A stretch of DNA of 64,000 nt. Origin: Digitaria exilis. Lineage: Eukaryota; Streptophyta; Magnoliopsida; Poales; Poaceae. The notes beneath the pieces were generated by a model. The model was not told the origin of the DNA. It saw nothing but the letters and a program-made list of their open reading frames with translations, and made no database searches. Of this stretch, positions 9,901-20,856 are shown piece after piece. The DNA is taken from positions 496,001-560,000 of the forward strand of contig JACEFO010001274.1 in assembly GCA_015342445.1 (NCBI GenBank). Reading direction: 5' to 3'. Position 1 is the first letter of the stretch, and every line of letters begins with the position of its first letter. Position numbers and translations under genes: made by a program.

Positions 9901-11046
9901 GATTTGGGGGAAATCTCAAATTCTCGCCGGAGAAGGGACAATAGCTTGGGGAAAGTGGGGGGAAAAGGAGCTGGAGTAGAGGGCTAGCTTCGTGCGGGAC
10001 GAATTTGGAAATGGGAGAGTGTAGACGGGGAATTTCTCGGAGAAGCTCGGCTCGGTTCGCGCGGCGCGAGGAAGAAGACGACCGAGTGAGCGCGGGGAAG
10101 TGGAAATGGCCAAGTGAGCGAGTGAGAGGAGGGGTGGGAGTGCGCGGTGGAGTGCTTGGGCACGCGAGAGTGGCACAGTGCGGCCTCGGGAGCGTGCGAG
10201 CGCGTGGGTGGCTGTCGCGGTCGCCATTGATGACGCGGCGAGCTCGAACAGAGCGCACACGCGCGGTTGGGCGCCAAAGATCATCGCGTGATGAAGTGGA
10301 GATCCTCAGCAGAGGCTTTGGCACGACGCGAACGGACTCTACCGCCTGCAGTGCGCTCGGCGCGGCGCGAGCGCGCGTGCGGCCACGGCGGCGCGCGACC
10401 GTATGATGGCGCTCCGCGGCGCGAGGCGAGGCGAGGCGACGGCGGCGAAGTGATGGCTCGGGAGTGGCCGGACAAGAGCTAGGCGACAAGCGCCAGCGTC
10501 CGCCGTGGCTCGGCCAGCTCGGCGCCGCCTGCGCCGCTCGCCGGCCACGTGGCGGCCGAGCTCCGGCCAGCGCAGGGCGCGCCAGGGGCACTGTAGCTTG
10601 CCCGTGGAGCTTCGTTTTCAAATTCGAATTTTCTCCAAAAATTTGAGCTGAACATGGAAAAGTGTAAAAATAAAAGTTGGAGTTTGGAAGATGGGACACA
10701 ACTTTCTTTTTGGGGTGAACCTGAAATTCCAAATTTTTCAAGCTCAAACAACCCAAAAACAAAAAGGTGCCCAGAACGGTAATTCGAGTTTTTGAGGGAC
10801 TAGACTGCAAAATTTTCAAAAGTTCCCAACAGTGACTAGGGTTTATTTGTGATGAAAAACAACTTTTATTTTTGGAGATTTTCAAGTTTAGTACAAAAAT
10901 CTCGAGTTTTCAGTTGGGTACCAAACAACCCTTGTTTTTGAATTAAAATTGAATTTTTGATGGATTTTTGAATTTCAACCCATCATTCCCTGTTGCATTG
11001 ATTTTTAATTGCACATTTTAATTCTTTTGACATCAGAGATGTCACA
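6925..11046 (-). repeat. 5' LTR of A1, complete (4,122 bp)
   Basis: Family-A LTR in minus sense, starting TGTGACATC (at 11046) and ending CCGCCACA-like (at 6925). It is homologous along its length to the LTRs at 17147-21353, 50128-54338 and 61247-64000. Inside, in sense order: terminal palindrome TGACATC/GATGTCA; AT-rich stretch; very GC-rich block (about 10600-9650) ending at a donor-like ACTCATG|GTGAGCC (about 9675); AT-rich 1.2 kb; a short conserved open block (about 8452-8281); and a 9-bp hairpin (7389-7368) before an acceptor-like TTTACAG. Long frames in the GC-rich block are composition effects. Confidence 0.92.
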
Positions 11047-12876
11047 AGACATGAGCTGAACTATCCGACACATGATTTGGAATTGGCAGCCGTGGTACAC
11101 GCGTTGAAGATCTGGAGGCATTATTTGATTGGGCACAAGTGCGACATCTATACCGACCACAAGAGCCTTAAGTATGTGTTCACGCAATCCGAGTTGAATA
11201 TGAGGCAACGTCGTTGGCTTGAGAAGATCAATGACTTTGAACTGGAGATTCATTACCGTCCAGGGAAGGCTAACTTGGTGGCCGATTCTTTGAGTAGAAA
11301 GAGCCATGCGAATGTGCTGACGAGACAGAATTTGCCGAAAGAGCTTAGTTGGGAATTCGAACGCTTGAACTTAGGTATGGTAGCCAACATGACTGAGCTA
11401 GAAGTGGAGCCAACTCTTGAACAGGAGATCCGAAAAGGTCAATTGGAGGATGAGGAAATCAAGGAGTTGATTAAGAAGGTTGGGACAGATAAAGCGCCAG
11501 GATTCCGATTGGATGATCAAGGTACAGTGTGGTATGGTAACAGAATAGTGGTGCCGGATCAGCAGCATATCAAGGATGTTATCTTACGGGAAGCGCACGA
11601 GTCAGCATATTCCATTCACCCGGGAAGTACCAAGATGTACTTGGACCCCAAGGAAAGATTTTGGTGGTATGGTTTGAAGCGCGATGTGGCAGCACACGTG
11701 GCTCTTTGCGACGTATGCCAGAGAGTCAAGGCCGAACATCAGAGACCGGCAGATTTGTTTCAGCCTATGAAGATACCAGAGTGGAAATGAGAAGAAGTGG
11801 GTATGGATTTTATAACAGGACTTCCCCGCACACAGAAAGGCTATGACTCTATATGGGTGATAGTGGACCGATTGACGAAGGTGGCTCACTTTATTCCGGT
11901 GAAGACTACATATTCCGGTGCCAAACTTGCAGAGTTGTATATGCAGCGGATTGTATGTTTGCATGGGGTACCTAAGAAGATAGTGTCAGACCGAGGCAGT
12001 TAGTTTACGTCGCACTTTTGGTGCAAGTTACATGAGTCCATGGATACTAAGCTTCACTTCAGTTCCGCTTACCATCCGCAGACAGACGGTCAGACCGAAA
12101 GGACAAATCAGATACTAGAGGATATGTTGAGGGCATGTGCATTACAGTATGGGAGTAGTTGGGAGAAGAGTTTGTGTTATGCAGAGTTCTCGTACAACAA
12201 CAGTTACCAACAGAGTCTCAAGATGTCACCATTTGAGGCGTTGTATGGAAGGAGGTGCAGGACGCCGTTGTTTTGGAATCAGACCGGAGAAGGTAAAGTA
12301 TTTGGACCTGAGGTCTTGAAGCAGGCAGAAGAACAAGTGCAGGTTATCAGGCAGAATTTGAGATCAGCTCAGACACGGCAGAAAAGTTATGCAGATGTAA
12401 GGCGTCGAGATCTCAGCTTCGAAATTGGCGACTTCGTCTATCTTAAGGTGTCACCAATGAGAGGTGTGAAGAGATCCAATGTCAAAGGCAAGCTAGCACC
12501 TCGCTACATTGGACCATTCAAGATAATGGAACGGAGAGGTGAAGTGGCTTATCAGTTAGAGTTACCAGAGAAATTGGCAGGAGTGCATGATGTGTTCCAT
12601 GTGTCACAGCTGAAGAAGTGTTTACGGGTGCCAGAGGAACAGATTCCGCTAGAGGAGTTGAATGTGCAGGAGGACCTTACCTATGAGGAGTATCCGGTCA
12701 AGATCTTAGAGGAGTCCGAGAGAGTCACCAGGAACAAAGTGATACATATGTGCAAGGTTCAGTGGAATCGTCATACAGAGGATGAGGCAACCTGGGAACG
12801 GGAGGATGATCTCAAGGCAGAATATCCACATCTCTTCCAATCCACGTCCGAATCTCGGGGACGAGATTCATCTTAA
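11047..12876 (+). pseudogene. B pol: RNase H end, integrase and chromodomain, two nonsense codons
   Basis: The frame starts directly at the A1 insertion point (RHELNYPTHDLE). It contains RNase H (TDHKSLKYV), the integrase HHCC finger (SIHPGSTKM ... CDVCQ), core (MDFITGLPRT, DRLTK, DRGS, TDGQTERTN), the GPF module and a C-terminal chromodomain (about 12670-12840, with WNRH and EATWERE). Integrase joins cDNA to the target; the chromodomain is thought to direct insertion to marked chromatin. Two in-frame stops interrupt it: TGA at 11788-11790, where the family has tryptophan, and TAG at 12001-12003, where glutamine is expected. Both are explained by single C-to-T type transitions, typical of methylated plant repeats. 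The true stop is TAA at 12874-12876. Dead copy. Confidence 0.88.
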
Positions 12877-12893
12877 GGGGGGTAGGTTAACTT
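12874..12893 (+). other. polypurine tract region of B
   Basis: AAGGGGGGTAGG follows and overlaps the pol stop codon, 10-20 bases before the LTR-type TGTAACACCC at 12894. Such tracts prime plus-strand DNA synthesis. Confidence 0.65.
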
Positions 12894-15792
12894 TGTAACA
12901 CCCAGATTTCCAAGAAATCCGAATGCTTCCATATGTGTGCCCAGGATGTCCACAGAACACATATAGATTACAAATATTGAATCACAGAGAACACAATGCT
13001 CGAATAAAATAGTTTACATCAGAGTTTAACACAAGACGTAGTCTTAAACAAATAACACAGCGGAAGACTTAATATTATTAAATGTTTCATAACTAGTAGA
13101 CCCTCAAGTCCACAGGGACACCGACTGCTTGAACACAGCTAGAAGTACGGCAGATCCTCCGGAAACTCAGCAAGCGACTGATCATTCAATGCTCCATCTG
13201 CTACCCATCCGGGATTTTGTTGAATAGTTGCAAGTGTAAGTAAACCATCTTACGTAACAAGTATAACACGGGTTATGCAAGAACAAAAGGCTTGACATGG
13301 TTATACTGCATTAGCACTTTTAGTTGTTTCATTTTATTATCATCTAATTTACTACAAATGAGTAGAACCCAAGTAGCCGTTTTGGTTCAACATAGGCAGC
13401 ATAACCCGAGGCAGCATAACCCGAGGCATCGAGATTGACGTACGCTGAGGGCGCAACATGAGGGGGTCAATGGCGTCCAGAGCGAGAGCGTAATCATCGC
13501 AACGTGTGAAGCTGCCGTACATCAGGCGCTTACATCACGGGACTTTGCCTAACGAGACATAGCCAATGGATAAAACTGTCCTCGATGGATCAAACTATAC
13601 TCTAACGAATGTTCCCCACATACGCCTTTCGGTAACCACTGGCGAGCTAGAGACGTACAAGCTAATCATCCAAGACCAGAGCCATTATAGTTCCAACGGC
13701 GGCAAACAGGTTCCTGGGTTGCCGCTTTAAGAACCGGACCTTATGGAGAGACTTTAGAACAAAGCATGAAGCACATGCTCTAATTCCCTAGATCAAACCT
13801 TATAGAGACACTAGAACAAAGCACACAGCACATGCTCTAGTTCCCCGAACCATGTTGCTAAAAAGCATCTTTTAATCATCATTGAAGTGAACCATTAGTT
13901 CAATATTAACATTAAAATGAATGTTGGTTGCAGCGCGTAGCATAGACTAACCATAATGCATAAAACCCGGGTAAACAAGGAATAAGGTAAAGACTAGGAA
14001 CAAACTTAGTGGTTAACAGAATTAGACACATGCATATGATTTATGTGATTAATTGGTGTATAGGTAACAAGGATGGTCCGTGTTATACTTGCCTTCCTCA
14101 GCGAACTGCTGCTGCTCCTGCTCTTCGAGAATGGGATCGTCGGCGAACTCGAACGGCTCGTCAACTACTCACATAGATCACCACACAAGCATCCACACAT
14201 ACATGCAAACAAGGCATTTAATTAGAACAATACACCAAACATAAACAAAAGATGAAAAGAAGGCTTTGGAGTTACTATACGCTTCACTACGAACACGTGA
14301 GCGCGAAAATCACTCAAATCGGAGTTAAAACGAAGAAACTACGCTTAAAACGAGCTCTAGGGGCTTGCTGGTAAAGGTTTTAGGCTTCCAGGGGAGTTTT
14401 TGAAAGAAACCAGGGACCTAAAACATAATTTCATATAAAAACCCGAGGGCTACGGGGTAAAACTGCCATCTAGGATGGCGGACACTATTTTTTAAAAGAG
14501 CAGGGGCTAAACCGAAAGAAAAAGGACTTGGTTGTAAATACTTTTGAATAGAGGTGGACCGCGGGTTGATTTTTGAAAAGCAGAGGAGCTCTTTTGCAAA
14601 ATAGGCACGGCGGCGGCTGGATGCTGACGTCGGCTGACGTCACCGTGGACCGGACCGTAGACCGGCCCCGAACCGCGGTTCACGGGTTCACGGTGAACCG
14701 GCTCGGTTTAGATTGGCTTTTAAATCTAGCCGTCGGATTTGAATCGAGCGGCTGGGATTAGATCGAGCGCTCGGCTCGCCGGGGACGGCGGCTCGCGGCG
14801 GCGCGCGGCCGGAGTCTCGCCGGAGTTGGCTCGGCTCGGGGCTACGGTGGACCAAAACTCGCCGCGATGAGTCCTAAAGAGAGAGGAGAAGATGGGGGTT
14901 CGATTTTGAGGGTCGGGAGCGAGCTTCGCGCAGCGGAGACGGCTCGCGACGGCCGGCAGCGGATGGCGAGGTCTGGTGAGCTCGCGCAAGAGCTGGAGAG
15001 CGAGAGCGAGGGGGTAAAGAGGCTCGGCGAGTTCCTCACCACACCGTGAAGCTCCTGGACCCGATTTTGGCAACAAAGCGGCGGCGAATCGAGTGCAAGA
15101 CGACGGCGGTGGCGGCTAGGGTTCGGCGGCGCTAAGGTTAGGGGTTCGAGGCAGAGGGGGTGGCGGCTTTATATAGGGGCTCGAGGTCTCCTTGGCGTGC
15201 GTGCCAAGAAGCAGAGTCCGGGCACGATGGATTTGGCGGCGGCGGTGGAGGAGTCTGGCTCGCCCACGGCTAGAGGAAGGAGGAGAAACTGACGAGTGGG
15301 CCCGGGCTGTCAGCGACTCAGGCGGAGTGCGGGCGTGGCGCTGCTGGCGGTGGAAGAGGGCGCCGACAGGTGGGACCCACTGGTCAGCGGCTGCGGGAGA
15401 AGAGAAGAGAGAGCGCGGCTGGGCTGGGCCGCTTGTTGGGCTGCGCAAAGGAGCTGGGCCGCGGGAAGGAAAGAGGGAAGATGGGCCGCGGGGAAGAAAG
15501 AAAAGAGAGGAGGAGTGGGCCGGCTGGGCTGAAAAGGAGAAGGAAAAAGAGAGAGAAAAAGAAAAGGTTTTTCTTTTATTCAAACTCTCATTTGAATTAA
15601 AATTCAAATTCAAATTTGAATTCAACAATCAAAAATAAATGCACCAGCATGAATGCAACAATAATGTTTCTATACCCTATATTTGCTTTTAATTATTCAA
15701 AATTTTATTTTTCCTACATTATCTGTGAGCACTTGAATATAAAAAGTTAATTAATTACTAAATTTTAAATAGGGCATTTTTAGGGTGTTACA
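12894..15792 (-). repeat. complete LTR, TGTAACACCC...GGGTGTTACA, apparently minus sense (2,899 bp)
   Basis: The ends form an inverted repeat (TGTAACACCC/GGGTGTTACA), so the ends do not tell direction. Internal marks point to minus sense: a TATA box (15168-15175), a GC-rich leader block after it, a donor-like GTG|GTGAGG (about 15040), an AGGCAAGTA motif (about 14092) and CTTCCGCTG near the sense 3' end (about 13063), in the order seen in family-A LTRs. That conflicts with the plus-strand pol of B next to it. 40518-42098 is a close relative of its left 1.2 kb. There is no TSD: left flank AACTT, right flank AACAA. Confidence 0.75.
15168..15175 (-). promoter_or_regulatory. TATA box of the 12894-15792 LTR
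   Basis: Minus strand CCTATATAAAG, followed downstream by a C/T-rich and GC-rich leader-like sequence. It is the clearest core promoter in the window and indicates minus-strand transcription. Confidence 0.6.
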
Positions 15793-17146
15793 AACAAGGT
15801 GCCGAGGTCCCTGCGGAGCAAGTCAACCCCGAGACTTAGAGAGGCAAGCCTCGGTGCATAATAATCCTGTTTCTGAATAAATATCCTTGTGTCCAAATAT
15901 TTTCATTAAATGTGTATGTGCATTACAACTTGGATTTTGTTTGACAACCATTTATGCAATTCAACTTCCTTGACTAGATTTACCTGACCACTTGATTTAA
16001 GAGGATCAATATAATGTAAGCTTAGTCATGCTTCGATCTCATGTAGCATAAAAATGATTAATGTAATGCTTGAAACCTCTAGGAGTTCTAGCTTTCATAC
16101 TTAAAGGTTTATTTAAGAACTAGGATGATTTGGAATTTTGAATGGTCGGATTGGATCAAGAAAGGTGTCTTGATTCCAATCACCATTCAAGTTAAGATTG
16201 TTTAAGGACCGTTCGTTGTTTAACCTTGGTCAAGTATTGAATGCACTAGTCACAAGCTGGCATATGGAACCAGTAAACCCGGTAACCTGGGTCGCTTTAA
16301 GTTCGAACTGTGATTCGCCCCGCTCGGAGTGGCGAGGTGGCGGGGTCGTAGCCAGTAAACCCGCATGGTAGTGGCCAGACGTGGGGCTTCTTGCGGGGGT
16401 GCGATTCCGGGCTAGGGCGAGGGAAGTTCAAACTTTATCGTGACTTCTCGCGAAAGGTTGCCACGTGCAGTCCCGACGGGTCATGCACGTGTCGTGTGGC
16501 TAGGTTTCTCCTGCAGGATATAAATTTGGTCCGGATCGCCACAGTTCTCGGTTATGAATACCGCTTGACCATTGTTAGTTCATCGTAGTAACTGGATGGA
16601 AGAAATGTGTTTATAATGAATCTTGCCGTATGAATTGCTTGTAACTTAGCGAAAATTATTTTGCTCTATTATAGTCACTTAGGAATCACTTAAACTAATG
16701 TTAACATGCTTATAAGGACATACTTATAGTAAGCTTTTATGCAAATGCCAAGATATCATAGTCCACATAAAGCCTTGCATGCTCCTTGTGGTCTTTTATT
16801 TTCGTTGACGGGTAAGTCTTGCTAAGTACCTTCGTACTCAACTGGCTCAATTTTGTGCAGAGATGAGCGGAAGTCCCAGTGAAGGTTGACCGAGAAAAAA
16901 CAAGAACGTGTTTAGAGTCGAATGCATTCTTGTCTTCTTTATTTTGTTGATGTAATAATATGGCCCAACTCGATCTACCACTTATTTGTTTTCAAATGCT
17001 CCTTAGAAGGCTTGACATGCACTTTAAGTTTGAATCTCTTCGTCTGTAATAAATATGCTGCTGTAAATTATTTGTATACAAGTGTGATGTTCTATCGAAA
17101 TGCCTCGACCTGAGGATCCTGAAGGTATGGTCTTGGTAATAGTTGT
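15793..17146 (+). repeat. 3' part of a plus-sense LTR (first segment)
   Basis: Diverged relative of the family-A LTR. It begins inside the short coding-like block (reading GKPR, as in family A), then AT-rich sequence, then a donor-like ACGGGTAAG with a small GTAC-centred hairpin and CAG (about 16808-16860). It is interrupted at 17146 by the solo LTR and continues at 21359. Its front 2 kb or more is missing; it may be the remainder of B's own 3' LTR (inference). Confidence 0.6.
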
Positions 17147-19769
17147 TGTGACATCTCTGATGTCAACTTGATTAAAATTACATTTAAAAATCAATGCAAA
17201 AGGGAATTATGGGTTGAAATTCAAAAATCCATCAAAAATTCAAATTTAAATTCCAAAAACAAGGGTTGTTTGGCACCAACTGAAAACTCAAGATTTTTGT
17301 ACTAAACTTAAAAATCTCCAAACATAAACGTTGTTTGTCATTACAAATAAACCTTAGTCACTGTTGGGTACTTTTGAAAATTTTGCAGTTTAGTCCCTCA
17401 AAAACTCGAATTACCGTTCTGGGCACCTTTTTGTTTTTGGGTTGTTTGAGCTCGAAAAACTTGGAATTTCAGGTTCACCCCAAAAAGAAAGTTGTGTCCC
17501 ATCTCCCAAACTTCAACTTTTAGTTTCACACTTTTTCAAGTTCAGTTCAAATTTTTGGAGAAAATTCGAAATTGAAAATGTAGCTCCACGGGGCGCCTAC
17601 AGTGCCCCTGGCGCGCCCTGCGCTGGCCGGAGCTCGGCCGCCACGTGGCCGGCGAGCGGCGCAGGCGGCGCCGAGCTGGCCGAGCCACGGCGGACGCTGG
17701 CGCTTGTCGCCTAGCACTTGTCCAGCCCTTCCCGAGCCGTCGCATCGCCGTCGTCAAGCCGTCTTGCCTCGCGCCGCGGAGCGTCATCATGGCGGTCGGC
17801 CGTCGCCGTGGCCGCGCGCTCGCGCGCGCGTCGTGCAGCGCCTCCCCGCGGAAGATGCCGTCCCGCTACGCTCCAAGAGCCCTGTAGACGATCTCCCACT
17901 GCCCCACGCGACGATCTCCCTCGCCCAATCGAGCCGTCCGCGCTCTGCTCGAGCTTCCACGCCATCAATGGCGACATGACGTCCCGTGCACGCGCACACA
18001 CACCTCCGAGCCCGCTCAGTGCCCCTAGCGCACTCCAAACCCTTCACCAAGCGCTCACACACCTTTCCCCTCAGTCCACACTTAGCCATTTGCTTTTCCC
18101 CGCGCTCGCTCCGTCGTCTTCCACCTCGGGACACCGTGAGCCGAGCTCGACCTTTCCCGCCGCAACCTCGAATCAACCACGAATCCCTCCACCCCGTTCC
18201 AATCCCTCGCGCGTGCAGCTAGCTCACACACCCCGCCAGCTGCTCGAGCAATCCCCAGCTCGAATCGAGCCCCTCTCGCCGCGAATCGAGACTTTTCCCC
18301 ACCGCTCAGCCATTAACACCGAGGAACCCACCTCAACGTCGAGCCCTATACCCCGGCCATCCCTGCAGCAGGAGAACCCCACGACGAGCTCCACCATCAT
18401 CCCGTGAAGCTCACGAGCCTCTCCGCGCACCGCCTCGACCACCGTAGGCCGCCAGCGACCTCGCCGGAGCAGGCCGCACCGCCGCTCAACGTCGACGAGC
18501 CGCGCCGCTCCATCTCCGACCGCGAGCCCTACCTCAACCGACTCGCGGTGAGCTCCTCTTCATTTCCCCCAACATCCCCCGACCCAGTTCGCCGTCGTTT
18601 CGCCGGCGTAACAACGCCGACGAGCCCAAGGACTCGTTCGCGTTCCCCTTTTAGTTCTAGGGTCCTCTGCGCAAAAACCAGGGACTTGTTCGTAAAGTTT
18701 TGAAAGTTCTAGGGTTCCCTGCGTAAAAAGATTCTTAACCCTAGATCTAATTTTTCCCGAATCTTGTAAAATCCGTTAACAATCGTACAAAAATCAGAAA
18801 AATGCTCAAAAATACTCCCTGGATTCGTGAGATTGTAAGCTCCAATCTCCTTTAGGCATGTGTGTACTTTTGATGAACCGTTTTTGAATTAAAATTCAAA
18901 CTGTGGAAATTGAAACTTATGCACCATTTCAAATCCAGAGCTCCGCTAGGGTTGATCTTTGGATATGTTGTTAGTAGTGACTTTGGACAGCTTGTGTCCA
19001 AAGGGGACCTAAAAATATGCAGTGTAGCTCCAGTTATGAATTAAATTGTGTTTCCTGTCTTTTTGCAGTATAGAAATTATTAAAAATAATCTATGCAGTG
19101 AAAAATCACCTCTTTGCTCCAGAGGACTAGAAACTTGTTAGCACATCTGTTAAAAATGAAAAACTTAATTTTTGCTCTGTTTAGACTAGCAAATAAATAA
19201 ATATGTGTTTTTGCATAGAAACTTATTGAGGACTGTCCAAGGGTTATTTTGAGCCACCACTTGGCCAGAGCCCTCCTCATGCTTATGACTAGCTTTGGTA
19301 GGAAAATCTCCTGAGTTAGATAAATTTTCGATTTTATATGAATTTAATACATTTCTGCTGGCAGCTGCTTGATTTATTTTTAATAAATTATGTGTAGCTC
19401 AGATTTAGCTAAATTTTGGAGTGAGCTTAACTCTTATACTCCAGTAGCTGTCATAAAGTTTATGGATAAAAATGATGAGCAGAAAAGGAGAAACAAAAAT
19501 GAGAAGTAATCTAGATGGAAATTGATTTTTATAAAAGAATAAACCTTTTTGTTAGTTAGTTAAAATAAAATAGGTGGAATCTGAAATTCCAGAACAGCAC
19601 CCTAAATTGTGAGGTAATAAATAGAATTCTTTTATATATGTACACAATCACCATCGAAGTCAAATAAAAATTTTCCACACCTACACCCTGTTTTTGTGAA
19701 GAAAATAGTAGTGCTTAAGCATGTCTAGGTGAATATCGCCTTCAAAGCCTTAATGCTTAGGATCAATAG

Positions 19770-19941
19770 GCAGCCACCTTAAACTATGCATCTCATGTAG
19801 AAGGCGCTATCCCGGACGGCAACTACCACCTCATCCCCGCTGACGAGGAAGGAGTCCCGGAGGAAGGTGCCGGTGCAGGAGCGACCAACCCCGAGGCTAA
19901 CCCCCATCTTGAGCAAGAAGGCAAGCCCCGGAGCATAACCT
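19770..19941 (+). other. conserved open block inside the family-A LTR
   Basis: A short open frame after an in-frame TAG (reading NYASHVEGAIPDGNYHLIP, then an acidic stretch, ending EGKPRSIT-stop) is kept in all five family-A-type LTRs (also about 8452-8281, 31345-31170, 51740-51570, 62835-62665, all minus). A few residues vary, and no stop or frameshift is seen. There is no ATG start of its own. It lies between acceptor-like TAG|GCAG and donor-like AAG|GCAAG, as an internal exon would. Function unknown. Confidence 0.45.
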
Positions 19942-20834
19942 AACCTTTACAAATTATGCACTTATGAATTGCCTATGCGTGTGCATTTACGTTTCAAGGA
20001 GTTGATTGAATACCTTAGCTGCACATTTCCTAGTACCTATGACTTGCAACACTAGTATGAAAGGATCGATAGGGCATTGCTTTAGGTCCGTTACAAGTCG
20101 AGTGATTTCCTGTCACTCGCGAGACATAGGAATTGCTTGTCTTTACTTATGTTGGAATCATAAGGATTGACGGGCGGGATGATAGATGTAGATCTCCCGT
20201 CCGTGTATGATAATTGATCTAAGGTCGAAATGTGTGGATGAGTGTGTCAAGTTTTTGAACGTACCACATGCATGCCGGTATATGGGGGCCGGTAAGCCCG
20301 GTACCAGATTGAAGCAGCTAGGGCCGATAGCCATCTCTCCTTGGAAACTTTGTTTTCCCCTGCCGTACACTTGTGGATATATGCGTGAGACTGTGAGTGA
20401 AGCAGTAAACCTTTATCCTAAGGAAATGGACCCGGTTCCGAATTGTGGATCGATGGGAAAGGTTGGGAAACGCTTGTACCTTTTATAGCAAGCATAGTAT
20501 CCGTGTATATTGGGTTTTCCCTGGCCAGGTAGCAGAAATTCGGTTCGAACTGTCCGCTTCTCGCGGTTAATGAGACTGCTTGACCGTCATGCTACATTGA
20601 GTAACAAGTGGAACTTTGAGATTGATAAACTTGTTCTATGAATTAAGTTGTATTGCACCACTTGTATGCTTAGAGAGGATGCTAATCTAGAATGGTTAAA
20701 TTTACTAGAATATGATGCTAAAACTTGAAAGCAAGGACCTACTCTTAGTTGCTTTTTGGCAAACAAACCCACCAGCCAAAAGCCTCTCATGTCTAGATGT
20801 CGGTGATGTAGTTTTCACCCAACGGGTAAGCCTT

Positions 20835-20856
20835 GCTGAGTATTAGTATACTCAGC
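20835..20856 (+). promoter_or_regulatory. conserved LTR stem-loop
   Basis: Perfect 9-bp stem GCTGAGTAT/ATACTCAGC with a 4-nt loop, between donor-like ACGGGTAAG and acceptor-like TTTACAG|GTACC. The same hairpin occurs at 7368-7389, 50649-50670 and 61744-61765. It is shortened at 30261-30282, and diverged forms occur near 16830 and 44968. It may mark an R-region RNA structure or an intron-like element (inference). Confidence 0.6.

Larger units (their letters stand above)
1..11046 (-). mobile_element. Ty3/gypsy element A1 (chromovirus-like), 5' two thirds
   Basis: Minus-strand LTR retrotransposon leaving the window at its 3' side. In transcript order it has a 5' LTR (11046 to 6925), an iMet-type PBS (6922-6911), a leader of about 1.25 kb, ORF0 (5658-4771) and gag-pol (4153 to 1). 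The LTR ends abut plus-strand chromovirus B coding sequence at 11047, so A1 inserted into B's RNase H region. The right target-site copy would be AGACA (11047-11051); the left copy lies outside the window. The coding part is collinear with A2 at a constant offset of 54,326 bases from the gag start to A2's truncation point, with no net indel. The order RT-RNase H-integrase and the related chromodomain-bearing B element place it with Tekay/Del-like chromoviruses (inference). Confidence 0.9.
11047..12893 (+). mobile_element. chromovirus B, 3' internal part
   Basis: Plus-strand Ty3/gypsy remnant that starts inside RNase H because element A1 inserted there. It continues through integrase and chromodomain to a polypurine tract, where an LTR-type TGTAACACCC begins at 12894. 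The family is related to A at protein level (same RNase H and integrase motifs) but clearly diverged. The chromodomain at the pol C-terminus identifies a chromovirus (established for the family). Confidence 0.85.

Noticed and set aside
9794..10885. 363-codon minus frame and similar long frames at 17718-18407, 53079-53678, 15192-15638
   Set aside because: They lie in GC-rich LTR blocks with open frames in several registers and low-complexity S/P/R/A-rich products. The frames are not kept in length between LTR copies.
12894..15792. Simple 3' LTR of chromovirus B
   Set aside because: Position fits, but TATA box and ordered motifs are on the minus strand and no TSD matches; kept as a conflict rather than a plain assignment.
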